A stretch of DNA of 22,193 bases, taken from Ruminococcaceae bacterium UBA4871. GTDB taxonomy: Bacteria > Bacillota > Clostridia > Oscillospirales > Acutalibacteraceae. A program made the translations under genes and the position numbers. How positions within the stretch are numbered: the stretch's first letter is position 1; every line of letters starts with the position of its first letter. The notes under the pieces are model-generated. The model saw nothing but the letters and a program-made list of their open reading frames with translations. It was not told the DNA's origin and ran no database searches. The stretch is taken from contig DHDR01000012.1 of NCBI GenBank assembly GCA_002399445.1, positions 47,291 to 69,483 of the forward strand, given 5' to 3'. Below, piece by piece: positions 1 to 6,412 of the stretch.

Positions 1-107
1 AAAAATCTGTAATTTTGTGTTGTAAAAATGTTCGATTCAGCCGACAAATAGGATAGAAAATTTTTTGATAAAACTGAAACCATGATGAACACGTAAGGAA
101 GCGGAAG

Positions 108-1007
108 ATGGAAAAACCGGAATTCAATGCAAAAATGAGATACTATGCAAATGAAACGCAGCAAGCACTGAGTCGTATGATTCCCGAAGAACCGGAAAAG
201 AAAGAACATGTTTTATATGAGGCAATGCGATACAGCCTTTTGGCAGGCGGCAAGCGGCTACGCCCTGTCTTAGTCTACAGCTTCTGTGCTCTCTGCGGAG
301 GAAAGGAATCGTCGGCTGTGCCGTTTGCCTGTGCCATTGAAATGGTGCATACTTATTCCCTGATTCATGATGACCTTCCCTGCATGGATAATGATGATTT
401 GCGCCGGGGAAAGCCTTCCAGCCATAAGCAGTTTGGAGAAGCAAATGCTTTGCTTGCAGGGGATGCTTTGCTCACGAAGGCTTTTGAAGTCGCTTCCTCT
501 TCAGAAGCTGCTGCTGTTGGCTGCGACCGAGCACAAAAAGCAGTTTCAATTTTGGCGCGTGCAGCTGGTGACCACGGAATGGTGGCGGGACAAGTCCTTG
601 ATCTGCTCAACGAAGGCAAGAAGCTGCATGTGAAAGGGCTTAAAAACATTGACGCAAAAAAAACCGGAGCAATGATTCGTGCGGCAGCATTAATTGGCTG
701 TGCGCTTGCCGGTGCGGATACATGCGGTGAGGAAGCGGCGGATGCCTATGCGTCTGCATTGGGTCTTGCTTTTCAGATTCAGGACGACATTCTTGATGTG
801 GAGGGAGATCCGCAAATATTAGGCAAACCGGTTGGCAGCGATGAACAGAATGACAAGCGCACATATGTGTCCCTGCTCGGCTTGGAAGCCTCTCAGCAGG
901 CGGTGCAGAAATTGACTGAACAGGCGAAACAGGCACTGAAGCCTTTTGGAGAAAAAGCGGAATTTTTATGTATGCTTGCAGACTGTATGGCTTCCCGCAG
1001 AAAGTAA
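108..1007 (+). CDS. ispA: Polyprenyl (farnesyl/geranyl) diphosphate synthase
   Basis: Trans-isoprenyl diphosphate synthase of 299 aa, a typical length for bacterial IspA. It condenses isopentenyl diphosphate with allylic diphosphates in the cytoplasm to make the C15 (or C20) precursor for undecaprenyl phosphate and quinones. Visible motifs are GGKRLRP near residues 47-53 (substrate-binding lysine and arginines), the first aspartate-rich motif DDLPCMD at 88-94, and the second, QDDILD, at 225-230; the aspartates bind the Mg-diphosphate. The ATG follows AAGGAA at 95-100 with good spacing. All three forward frames upstream are closed by base 56, so any preceding gene on this strand ends there; the usual neighbour xseB is not visible. 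The next gene starts 40 bases after the stop. Product chain length (C15 or C20) cannot be decided from sequence alone. Confidence 0.95.
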   Translation: MEKPEFNAKMRYYANETQQALSRMIPEEPEKKEHVLYEAMRYSLLAGGKRLRPVLVYSFCALCGGKESSAVPFACAIEMVHTYSLIHDDLPCMDNDDLRRGKPSSHKQFGEANALLAGDALLTKAFEVASSSEAAAVGCDRAQKAVSILARAAGDHGMVAGQVLDLLNEGKKLHVKGLKNIDAKKTGAMIRAAALIGCALAGADTCGEEAADAYASALGLAFQIQDDILDVEGDPQILGKPVGSDEQNDKRTYVSLLGLEASQQAVQKLTEQAKQALKPFGEKAEFLCMLADCMASRRK

Positions 1008-1047
1008 CCACTTCCTACTGGCTTTCGGGAAAGGGGTGATGCTTAGC

Positions 1048-2055
1048 ATGAGTGCAGAAAAACAAAGCAATGCAGATTTGAAAGAAATGGTACAGGAACT
1101 TTATGGGAACAGAGAGCTTTATGCACTTTTGTCTCCGGATAAGACGAACTGGATGGATGGAATCAGTATTCTGTATGTTGGAAATTCGGAGAAAAAGGGA
1201 TACCGGATCATGTTCCTCTTTTCCACATTAGACCGAGCGGAGAAATGTGCCCGAAAATTCCAATTTGAAAAAGTGGAGGGAATGTATCCCATTGCAAAAC
1301 TTAATTCTTATGAAGCGCAGTCCAAAATAGATGTTTTATGCTCAAATGCATGGTTGATGGGTGTCAACAAAATCTGTTTTGATGCGGGAGATCCTCAGCG
1401 GGAATTCATGTGTAATTTAGATTATTTTATGCAGGAAAATAAAATTTCAAAACATGCTGCCTACCTTGCATCGGAGGAATCCAAGGATACGGTCCTTTCA
1501 AATGAATCCTACAAAATGCCGATTCGGTTTAGTCCGCTTCACATTTGCAACTTTATTCCGCCTGAAAAAATTGCAAATGAGCGGGCAGAGCAACTCATCA
1601 GTCATTTATTTCAAGATAAAGATGCCGGTATGCAGTATTATATTGCCAATACGGATCTCACAGAGATGTGTTTCCTTGTCAATTACGTTCGAGATGGATT
1701 GATTAGGCAGGCTAAAGAGCAGGATAAGCCTGAGGATGCAGCATGGTTTCACAATATCGTGAAATCCCTTTACGCTGTGCTTTATATTCAGATGAAGCAG
1801 TGCGAGAGCCTGTATACGATTCGGGAAAGAAGTGATGGCGGCCCACATACAAAAGATGGCTGTATTTATCTTTTATACTCCAATCGGTGCAAAAACGGGC
1901 TGCATCCAGACGTTTCCTGCGAAAAGATTTCGTCACTGGATGTCTGTATCCGGGATGCCGGAGAAGCAGACTTTCTCATAACGGATAAAATTCATGATGA
2001 AGTGCTGGTGCCGTCTGCAGTTTTCAAAACCTTGGCCGGGTTTATATCTAAATGA
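1048..2055 (+). CDS. Unrecognised 335-aa protein, possibly SseB-like N-terminal region
   Basis: I do not recognise this protein. The start chosen is the ATG at 1048, because AAGGGGTG at 1031-1038 sits about nine bases before it; an ATG at 1039 is too close, and the open frame further upstream only overlaps ispA. The protein is soluble, with no signal peptide or membrane segment. Residues about 36-115 alternate short beta-like stretches and end in a GVNKICFDAG segment. This weakly recalls the SseB N-terminal fold, in which a value, a helix and a G-V-x-x-I-x-x-N-P-G ending occur in that order; this is an inference. The C-terminal half is cysteine-containing and mixed in composition. It follows ispA by 40 bases, so co-transcription is likely, and it ends just before the rplU promoter. 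It is probably a real gene: it is long, has a proper ribosome binding site and fills its interval. Confidence 0.8.
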   Translation: MSAEKQSNADLKEMVQELYGNRELYALLSPDKTNWMDGISILYVGNSEKKGYRIMFLFSTLDRAEKCARKFQFEKVEGMYPIAKLNSYEAQSKIDVLCSNAWLMGVNKICFDAGDPQREFMCNLDYFMQENKISKHAAYLASEESKDTVLSNESYKMPIRFSPLHICNFIPPEKIANERAEQLISHLFQDKDAGMQYYIANTDLTEMCFLVNYVRDGLIRQAKEQDKPEDAAWFHNIVKSLYAVLYIQMKQCESLYTIRERSDGGPHTKDGCIYLLYSNRCKNGLHPDVSCEKISSLDVCIRDAGEADFLITDKIHDEVLVPSAVFKTLAGFISK

Positions 2056-2062
2056 AAACCAG

Positions 2063-2091
2063 TTGACAATTTCGTTTGTGCATGGTAAAAT
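2063..2091 (+). promoter_or_regulatory. Sigma-A-type promoter of the rplU-prp-rpmA operon
   Basis: TTGACA at 2063-2068, a 17-base spacer, then TAAAAT at 2086-2091. This is an exact -35 box with a five-of-six -10 box. It lies eight bases after the stop of the preceding gene, and the predicted transcript start is near 2098. Confidence 0.85.
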
Positions 2092-2097
2092 ATTTCT

Positions 2098-2173
2098 ACC
2101 GCTTGTTTTGGGCTGAAGAGGGCTTTGTTGTCCCGCCTATGGCAGCGAATTTATGGAAAGCAGGTTTTCTGTT
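2098..2173 (+). promoter_or_regulatory. Structured rplU leader (L21-leader candidate)
   Basis: The leader begins at the predicted transcript start with ACCGCTT (2098-2104). This can pair with AAGC-A-GGT at 2158-2165, leaving one A bulged. The 3' arm contains the only plausible ribosome binding site for rplU (AAAGCAGG), so the closing stem would hide it. Inside the closing stem, GCC-TAT-GGC at 2135-2143 and GGG/CCC pairings can form smaller hairpins. Ribosomal L21 operons of Firmicutes commonly have an autoregulatory leader. I infer that this is one, but I could not score it against a covariance model. Confidence 0.6.
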
Positions 2174-2482
2174 ATGTATGCAATTATTGAAACTGGCGGC
2201 AAGCAGTATAAGGTCGAGAAAGATGACGTTATCTTTATCGAAAAGCTTGCAGCTGAGGAGAACAGTTCCGTTGACTTTAAGGTTGTTGCTGTCAGCAATG
2301 ACAGCGGCCTGAAAGTCGGGAAACCTTATGTTGAAGGTGCTTCTGTCAAGGGTAAAATCCTGAAAAACGGAAAGGCGAAAAAAATCAACATCTGGACTTA
2401 CAAGCCAAAGAAGGGCGAATCCCGTAAGATGGGACACCGTCAGTCTTACACAAAGGTGCAGATTGAGTCTATTGATGCCTGA
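2174..2482 (+). CDS. rplU: Ribosomal protein bL21
   Basis: Large-subunit protein bL21, 102 aa, which binds 23S rRNA. The protein starts MYAIIETGGKQYKV, the family's hallmark N-terminus, and carries the C-terminal KKGESRKMGHRQ basic segment. The open frame extends seven codons further upstream, to an ATG at 2153. I chose the ATG at 2174 because the conserved N-terminus begins there and GCAGG at 2160-2164 is correctly spaced. The stop overlaps the start of the next gene by one base (TGATG at 2480-2484), so translation of the two is coupled. The order rplU-prp-rpmA is the standard arrangement in Firmicutes. Confidence 0.97.
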   Translation: MYAIIETGGKQYKVEKDDVIFIEKLAAEENSSVDFKVVAVSNDSGLKVGKPYVEGASVKGKILKNGKAKKINIWTYKPKKGESRKMGHRQSYTKVQIESIDA

Positions 2483-2814
2483 TGATTCAGTGCAGCTTCC
2501 TTCAGAATCCTGAAACTTCTCACTGTGTGGGATTTACCTTTTCCGGTCATGCGTTAGCAGCGGAATATGGGCATGACCCTGTTTGTGCGGCAGTTTCTTC
2601 CGCAGTTTATCTTACTGCGAATGCAGTGACAGATGTCCTGCATATTCCTGCAGAGATTGAGCAGAGGGACGGCTTCCTGCACCTCCGGGTTCAGGAAAAG
2701 GATGAGCTGCCGTGCCGTCCGTTTTTTGCAGCTTTGCGGATGCATCTGGAAAATCTGAGGGATGAATATCCGAAAAATATCAACGTGAGTGATAAGAGGT
2801 GTAAAATATGCTGA
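2482..2814 (+). CDS. prp: Ribosomal-processing cysteine protease Prp
   Basis: Small cysteine protease (110 aa, family YsxB/Prp) that removes the N-terminal extension of ribosomal protein L27, a step needed for an active peptidyl-transferase centre in Firmicutes. The conserved core is SGHA at 21-24 followed by GHDPVCAAVS at 30-39. The predicted catalytic pair is His23 and Cys35, 12 residues apart as in characterised Prp. The substrate is encoded next door: rpmA begins inside the last codons of this gene (seven-base overlap, 2808-2814), and its product carries the cleavage sequence. The C-terminal tail after about residue 98 is short and poorly conserved in character. The identification rests on motif, size and locus, which all agree. 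Confidence 0.95.
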   Translation: MIQCSFLQNPETSHCVGFTFSGHALAAEYGHDPVCAAVSSAVYLTANAVTDVLHIPAEIEQRDGFLHLRVQEKDELPCRPFFAALRMHLENLRDEYPKNINVSDKRCKIC

Positions 2815-3092
2815 AAGTTAATATTCAGTTGTTTGCTCATAAGAAAGGAATGGGTTCCACTAAGAATGGCCGTGATTCCGAGTCTAAGCGTCTTGGTGTG
2901 AAGCGTGCTGATGGGCAGTTTGTTTTGGCTGGCAACATTTTAGTAAAGCAGCGCGGCACACATATCCATCCTGGCAATAATGTGGGCATTGGCTCTGACG
3001 ATACGCTGTATGCAAAAGTCAATGGAAAAGTAAAATTTGAGCGTCTGGGCGCAGACCGCAAAAAGGTCAGCGTTTACGCAGCAGAACAGTAA
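2808..3092 (+). CDS. rpmA: Ribosomal protein bL27 with Prp-cleavable N-terminus
   Basis: Large-subunit protein bL27, 94 aa, whose mature N-terminus reaches the peptidyl-transferase centre. The protein begins MLKVNIQLFAHKKGMGSTKN. By analogy with Staphylococcus aureus, Prp cuts after the phenylalanine of QLF, exposing AHKKG, which matches the start of mature L27 in other bacteria. The rest is typical, including the RGTHIHPG and GKVKFER segments. AGAGGTG at 2795-2801 provides the ribosome binding site from within prp. It is the last gene of the operon and is followed within 12 bases by a strong terminator. Confidence 0.97.
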   Translation: MLKVNIQLFAHKKGMGSTKNGRDSESKRLGVKRADGQFVLAGNILVKQRGTHIHPGNNVGIGSDDTLYAKVNGKVKFERLGADRKKVSVYAAEQ

Positions 3093-3103
3093 ATCAGCAA
3101 AGC

Positions 3104-3134
3104 AAAATCCCAGGCTGGCCAGCCTGGGATTTTT
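3104..3134 (+). terminator. Perfect-palindrome intrinsic terminator after rpmA
   Basis: Bases 3104-3133 form a 15-base perfect inverted repeat with no unpaired centre: an A-tract, CCCAGGC, TGGCCA at the middle, GCCTGGG, then a T-tract. The symmetry means it can terminate transcription in both directions. It closes the ribosomal operon. Confidence 0.9.
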
Positions 3135-3247
3135 ACTGTTTTCAGGGCAAACTAATTTTTGCATTTGCAGTTTTTCGGTTTCGAGAAAGTATGCAGGCAA
3201 AATTCGCCGGCTGCAGCGAAACGCCGCACACGAAAAGGGGCATCATG

Positions 3248-4519
3248 ATGTTTATTGACAGTGCAAAGATTCATATTAAAGCAGGTGACGGCGGTACCGG
3301 AGCAGTTTCTTTCCGGCGCGAAAAATATGTGGCCGCGGGAGGTCCGGATGGTGGTGATGGTGGCCGCGGAGGCAACGTCGTGTTTATAGCTGATGATAAC
3401 CTTTCTACTCTCGCAGATTACCGTTATCGAAAAAAATTTGTAGCAAAGAATGGAGAAGCAGGACGCGGCAAACGCTGCTCCGGCAAAAAAGGGGAAGATT
3501 TAGTCCTGTATGTACCGCGTGGGACATTAGTAAAAGATGTGCAGAGCGGAAGACTGCTTGCCGACATTTCTGGGGACGAACCGCAGATTATTTTACGGGG
3601 CGGCCGCGGCGGCTGGGGGAATATTCATTTTGCAACACCTACCCGCCAAGTTCCGCGCTTTGCGAAACCCGGTACACCTGGTATGGAAGCGGACGTGCAG
3701 CTGGAATTAAAACTGCTTGCTGATGTGGGCCTCATTGGTTTTCCAAATGTGGGGAAAAGCACGCTAGTCAGTGTTGTCAGTGAAGCAAAGCCAAACATAG
3801 CGGATTACCATTTCACAACATTGACTCCAGTCCTTGGCGTTGTACAGATGTCAGGCGGCAGGTCATTTGTCATGGCCGATATTCCGGGCTTAGTGGAGGG
3901 CGCATGGAAAGGAGTCGGTTTGGGTCACCAGTTTCTGCGGCATGTGGAACGCTGCCGTCTGCTGCTGCATATTGTCGATGTTTCCGGCAGTGAGGGACGT
4001 GATCCAAAAGAAGATTTTCAGATTATCAATGAAGAACTCAAGAAATTCAATCCGGATCTTGCAGCACGCCCCATGCTGGTTGCAGGTAATAAGTGTGATT
4101 TGACGGATGATGCACATATAGAGGAGTTTCGGAAATTTGTGGAAGGACAAGGATATTTGTTTTTTCCTATTATGGCTCCGATTCGGGAGGGTGTCGAGCC
4201 GTTACTGAATCAAATCTCAGAGGAACTGAGCAAGCTGCCGCCGATTCGCCGCTATGAACCGGAACCTGCTCCGCTGGCAAAGCCGGAAGAGATTCCGCGT
4301 GGAGAAGTAAAAATCACCCGGCAGGACGGTGTCTTCATGGTGGAAGCGCCTTGGCTGCTGCGGGTGATGCAGTCTGTCAATTTTGATGATTATGAATCTT
4401 TACAGTATTTTCAGCGAGTGCTGCTGGAGACCGGTGTGATTGACCAATTACGGAAAGCAGGCATTCAAGAGGGGGACACTGTCTCTATTTATGATGTGCA
4501 ATTTGATTTTGTTGAGTAA
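3248..4519 (+). CDS. obgE: GTPase Obg (CgtA/ObgE), ribosome assembly
   Basis: Large GTPase of 423 aa that acts in late 50S subunit assembly and stress control. Domains: glycine-rich Obg fold at about 1-158 (AGDGGTG, GGPDGGDGGRGG); G domain at about 159-330 with G1 GFPNVGKS (164-171), G2 FTT (189-191), G3 DIPGL (211-215) and G4 NKCD (281-284); and a C-terminal OCT domain at about 340-423. Two adjacent ATGs exist (3245 and 3248). The second is preferred because it fits AAGGGG at 3235-3240 and the family start MFIDSAK. Two differences from family norms are visible: the G5 region reads PIMAPIREG where ISA is expected, and GGRGGWGN replaces GGRGGRGN. Neither breaks the frame. Its position after rpmA is conserved across bacteria. 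Confidence 0.97.
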   Translation: MFIDSAKIHIKAGDGGTGAVSFRREKYVAAGGPDGGDGGRGGNVVFIADDNLSTLADYRYRKKFVAKNGEAGRGKRCSGKKGEDLVLYVPRGTLVKDVQSGRLLADISGDEPQIILRGGRGGWGNIHFATPTRQVPRFAKPGTPGMEADVQLELKLLADVGLIGFPNVGKSTLVSVVSEAKPNIADYHFTTLTPVLGVVQMSGGRSFVMADIPGLVEGAWKGVGLGHQFLRHVERCRLLLHIVDVSGSEGRDPKEDFQIINEELKKFNPDLAARPMLVAGNKCDLTDDAHIEEFRKFVEGQGYLFFPIMAPIREGVEPLLNQISEELSKLPPIRRYEPEPAPLAKPEEIPRGEVKITRQDGVFMVEAPWLLRVMQSVNFDDYESLQYFQRVLLETGVIDQLRKAGIQEGDTVSIYDVQFDFVE

Positions 4520-4561
4520 TTCAATATGTCCGCAGAAAGAAATGGACAGGAAAGGTACAAG

Positions 4562-4966
4562 ATGGAACGTTTTTTAGAAAAGCCCTGTGACCCTAAATCG
4601 TTCAGTCCGCTGACGCTGGCATTTATTGGCGACTGTGTCTTTGAGCTTTTTGTACGAGAAAAACTGGTCTGTGATGGAAACTGTCCGGTTCATACACTGC
4701 ACCAGCGGTCTGTGAAATGTGTTTGCTGCACGGCACAAGCCGCAGATTGTGCCGTGCTGGTCCCTCTGCTGACAGAAGAAGAAACAGCGGTGATGCGCCG
4801 CGGGCGCAATTCTCATACCAATCATGTTCCCAGGAACGCATCTGTGGCGAATTACCATGCGGCAACAGGATTGGAATGTCTGTTTGGCTATCTGTATCTG
4901 CAGGGGAAAATGGACCGCCTGCGTATTTTATTTCAGGCTTTGGTAGACGCAGGCAGTCAATCATAA
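4562..4966 (+). CDS. mrnC: Mini-ribonuclease 3 (Mini-III)
   Basis: Compact RNase III-like enzyme of 134 aa that lacks a double-stranded-RNA-binding domain. It matures 23S rRNA termini in Firmicutes, in cooperation with ribosomal protein L3. Features: FIGDCVFEL at about 21-29 (catalytic aspartate of the RNase III signature), RGRN near 80, the VPRNASVANY segment, and ATGLECLFGYLYL, whose glutamate corresponds to the second metal ligand. An in-frame ATG lies at 4526, but AGGAAAGGT at 4548-4555 is placed ideally for the ATG at 4562, so I use that start. It is 42 bases downstream of obg and is followed directly by the YitT-family gene, whose ribosome binding site overlaps its stop. Confidence 0.93.
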   Translation: MERFLEKPCDPKSFSPLTLAFIGDCVFELFVREKLVCDGNCPVHTLHQRSVKCVCCTAQAADCAVLVPLLTEEETAVMRRGRNSHTNHVPRNASVANYHAATGLECLFGYLYLQGKMDRLRILFQALVDAGSQS

Positions 4967-4980
4967 GAGGTGGAAAAGAA

Positions 4981-5898
4981 TTGCCAGGAAAACAGAAAAG
5001 TGTTGCCCAAACTATATTGTTGGATATACTAACATATGGAATAAGCGGATGTATATTTGCTGTCGCAATTCGGACCTTTACTGCACCTAATAAAATTGCT
5101 CCGGGTGGTGTTACCGGACTGGCTACAGTCATAAATTATCTTTTTCAATTGCCAATCGGTGCGGTCTCATTTTTGATCAATATTCCGATTTTTATTTGGG
5201 CATTTTTCGAGATAGGCTACAAATTGGTTACCAAAACGATTGCAGCTGCCCTGATCACTTCCATTGCGATTGACTGGCTTGGAGGATTGCTGCCCACTTA
5301 TTGTGGTGACCCGATGCTGGCTGCTATCTTTGGCGGCCTGCTGGAAGGTGTCAGCTTGGCAATTGTTTTTATGCGTGGTGCCACAACTGGCGGAACGGAC
5401 ATGGTGGCACGTGTATTGAAGCGGCGTTTCCGCAATTTGAGTACAGGAAAACTGATGATGTGCGTAGATGTTATCGTGGTTTTGTTTTCTGCTGTGGTTT
5501 ATCGCCGTATCGAAAGTGTGCTTTATGCAATCATCTATTTGTTTGTTTCCACTAATGTTATTGATGCAATCCTTTACGGGGCTGATTCCGGCAATGGAAA
5601 AGTCCTGTGGATTGTGACACAGTATCCAACTCAAGTGGCACAGCGAATCCTTAAGGAAGTGGACCGCGGTGTAACAGCAATGCATTCCAAAGGAATGTAC
5701 AGCGGGCGTGAAGGGGAAGTCCTGATGTGCGCAGTTTCCCGTTCAGAAGTTTATCAGGTGATGGATCTGGTGAAAGACGAAGACAAAGCTGCTTTTATGA
5801 TTGTCGGCGATGCTGGAGAAATCCGCGGTGAGGGGTTTCGCCGCTCTGTTCAGTCAGACAAAACATTGCCAGAACTGCTTCAAAAGCATAAAAATTGA
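4981..5898 (+). CDS. YitT-family membrane protein (DUF161 plus DUF2179)
   Basis: Integral membrane protein of 305 aa in the YitT/YpjC/YvjA group. About six hydrophobic segments lie between residues 12 and 197, with the family pattern APGGVTGLA at 40-48 and ATTGGTDM at 134-141. A soluble C-terminal DUF2179 domain (about 207-290) includes HSKGMYSG and a GEIRGEGF ending. The biochemical function is not established for the family. The start is a TTG at 4981: AAGAGGTGG at 4965-4973 precedes it by eight bases, and no better-placed ATG or GTG exists, because upstream codons in this frame only run through mrnC. Translation is likely coupled to mrnC, 14 bases away. Confidence 0.9.
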   Translation: MPGKQKSVAQTILLDILTYGISGCIFAVAIRTFTAPNKIAPGGVTGLATVINYLFQLPIGAVSFLINIPIFIWAFFEIGYKLVTKTIAAALITSIAIDWLGGLLPTYCGDPMLAAIFGGLLEGVSLAIVFMRGATTGGTDMVARVLKRRFRNLSTGKLMMCVDVIVVLFSAVVYRRIESVLYAIIYLFVSTNVIDAILYGADSGNGKVLWIVTQYPTQVAQRILKEVDRGVTAMHSKGMYSGREGEVLMCAVSRSEVYQVMDLVKDEDKAAFMIVGDAGEIRGEGFRRSVQSDKTLPELLQKHKN

Positions 5899-5933
5899 AA
5901 GTATACTTTAATTTTTGTCGGAAAATAAGGACC

Positions 5934-5966
5934 GTACTGCACTGCTGATTTTTTGCAGTGGAGTAC
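5934..5966. terminator. Possible shared terminator between convergent genes
   Basis: GTACTGCACTGC at 5934-5945 and GCAGTGGAGTAC at 5955-5966 form a 12-base stem with one mismatch and a T-rich nine-base loop. It sits 36 bases after the YitT-family stop and 25 bases beyond the stop of the minus-strand cysteine-repeat gene. Neither side has a continuous T-tract directly after the stem, so termination activity is uncertain. Confidence 0.4.
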
Positions 5967-5990
5967 AGCCCTTGTCAGTTTTTATCAGTT

Positions 5991-6179
5991 TCAGTTTTTA
6001 CAATCTGAAGTGTTGCAGTTATCCTGCGCATTCTGTGATTTTTTGTATTTCCTCTGACCGTTGTTTACAGAGTTATTGCAATCCTTACAATCTGAGCAGT
6101 CCTGGGTAGAATCTTTGCAGTCTTTGCAGTCCTGGGTGGATTTTTTGTATTTGTCGAAAGAATGGTTTCTGTTTTCCAA
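5991..6179 (-). CDS. Small cysteine-repeat protein, 62 aa, unrecognised
   Basis: A 62-aa hydrophilic protein rich in Cys, Asp, Lys, Asn and Gln. It has seven cysteines, at residues 18, 21, 28, 31, 34, 55 and 60. Residues 14-23 and 24-33 are a tandem repeat of ten, STQDC-x-DCKD, echoed in the DNA by GCAGTCCTGGGT recurring 30 bases apart (6096 and 6126). YKKS occurs at 11-14 and again at 45-48. There is no signal peptide or membrane segment. The start is a TTG: AAGGAGG at 6194-6188 is eight bases before it. The in-frame GTG at 6188 lies inside that site and is rejected. It is the only minus-strand gene I support. Closely spaced CxxC pairs suggest metal binding or disulfide cross-linking, but this is inference. 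An upstream sigma-G-like promoter points to spores. I do not recognise a named family. Confidence 0.72.
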   Translation of the reverse strand: MENRNHSFDKYKKSTQDCKDCKDSTQDCSDCKDCNNSVNNGQRKYKKSQNAQDNCNTSDCKN

Positions 6180-6187
6180 AATACTCA

Positions 6188-6194
6188 CCTCCTT
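6188..6194 (-). promoter_or_regulatory. Ribosome binding site deciding the small gene's TTG start
   Basis: AAGGAGG on the minus strand, a full match to the anti-Shine-Dalgarno core, eight bases from the TTG at 6179. Its strength is the main argument that the small repeat protein is translated. Confidence 0.8.
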
Positions 6195-6201
6195 ACGGTG
6201 A

Positions 6202-6231
6202 TAGTATGAAACACGAAGGCTGAAAATATAC
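6202..6231 (-). promoter_or_regulatory. Sigma-G-like (forespore) promoter for the cysteine-repeat gene
   Basis: On the minus strand GTATA (6231-6227), an 18-base spacer, then CATACTA (6208-6202). The Bacillus forespore sigma-G consensus is GHATR, 17-18 bases, CATNHTA, and every defined position matches. The predicted start would lie only a few bases before the ribosome binding site, giving a very short leader. No sigma-A box pair of comparable quality is visible here. Match by eye only. Confidence 0.5.
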
Positions 6232-6247
6232 AGAAAGAGGGATTAAT

Positions 6248-6412
6248 TTGCATTTGCCGGTTTGCTTTTGTGAGCGGATGAAACAGCAGTTAGGAGACGA
6301 AGCGGACGCTTTTCTTTGCTTGTTACCATCAGCCAGCAAAGCGCGCTTTACGACTCAATCCGCTAAAATGTACGCAGGAAATGCTTGCGGAAGCGCTTCC
6401 TTTTCCGCTTGA
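6248..6412 (+). pseudogene. Detached N-terminal fragment of the RsmF-like gene
   Basis: This frame starts with TTG at 6248, six bases after GAGGG (6237-6241), and encodes LPVCFCERMKQQLGDEADAF. That is the N-terminal pattern of RsmF-type methyltransferases (LP-x-x-F-x-x-R-M, then AFL). Homology runs to about SASKA near 6343. Beyond this, the family sequence ALRLNPLKCTQ continues in the frame of the downstream gene (codons at 6345, 6348 and so on), while the first frame ends in a TGA at 6410. The break lies in AAAGCGCGCTTTA (6338-6350). Loss of one GC from a (GC)4 run, or gain of one base, would explain it. Confidence 0.8.

Noticed and set aside
946..1047. Upstream extension of the unrecognised 335-aa protein into ispA.
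   Set aside because: There is no ribosome binding site at 946, and AAGGGGTG is placed for the ATG at 1048.
4717..4980. Upstream extension of the YitT-family protein over most of mrnC.
   Set aside because: It is out of frame with the real mrnC gene, and the TTG at 4981 has an excellent ribosome binding site.
5915..6109. Plus-strand 64-codon frame after the YitT-family gene.
   Set aside because: It is antisense to the cysteine-repeat gene, lacks a ribosome binding site and crosses the terminator-like hairpin.
5991..6250. The short direct repeats around 6096 and 6126 as a CRISPR-like array.
   Set aside because: Only two imperfect units 30 bases apart occur, and they encode the decapeptide repeat of the small protein.
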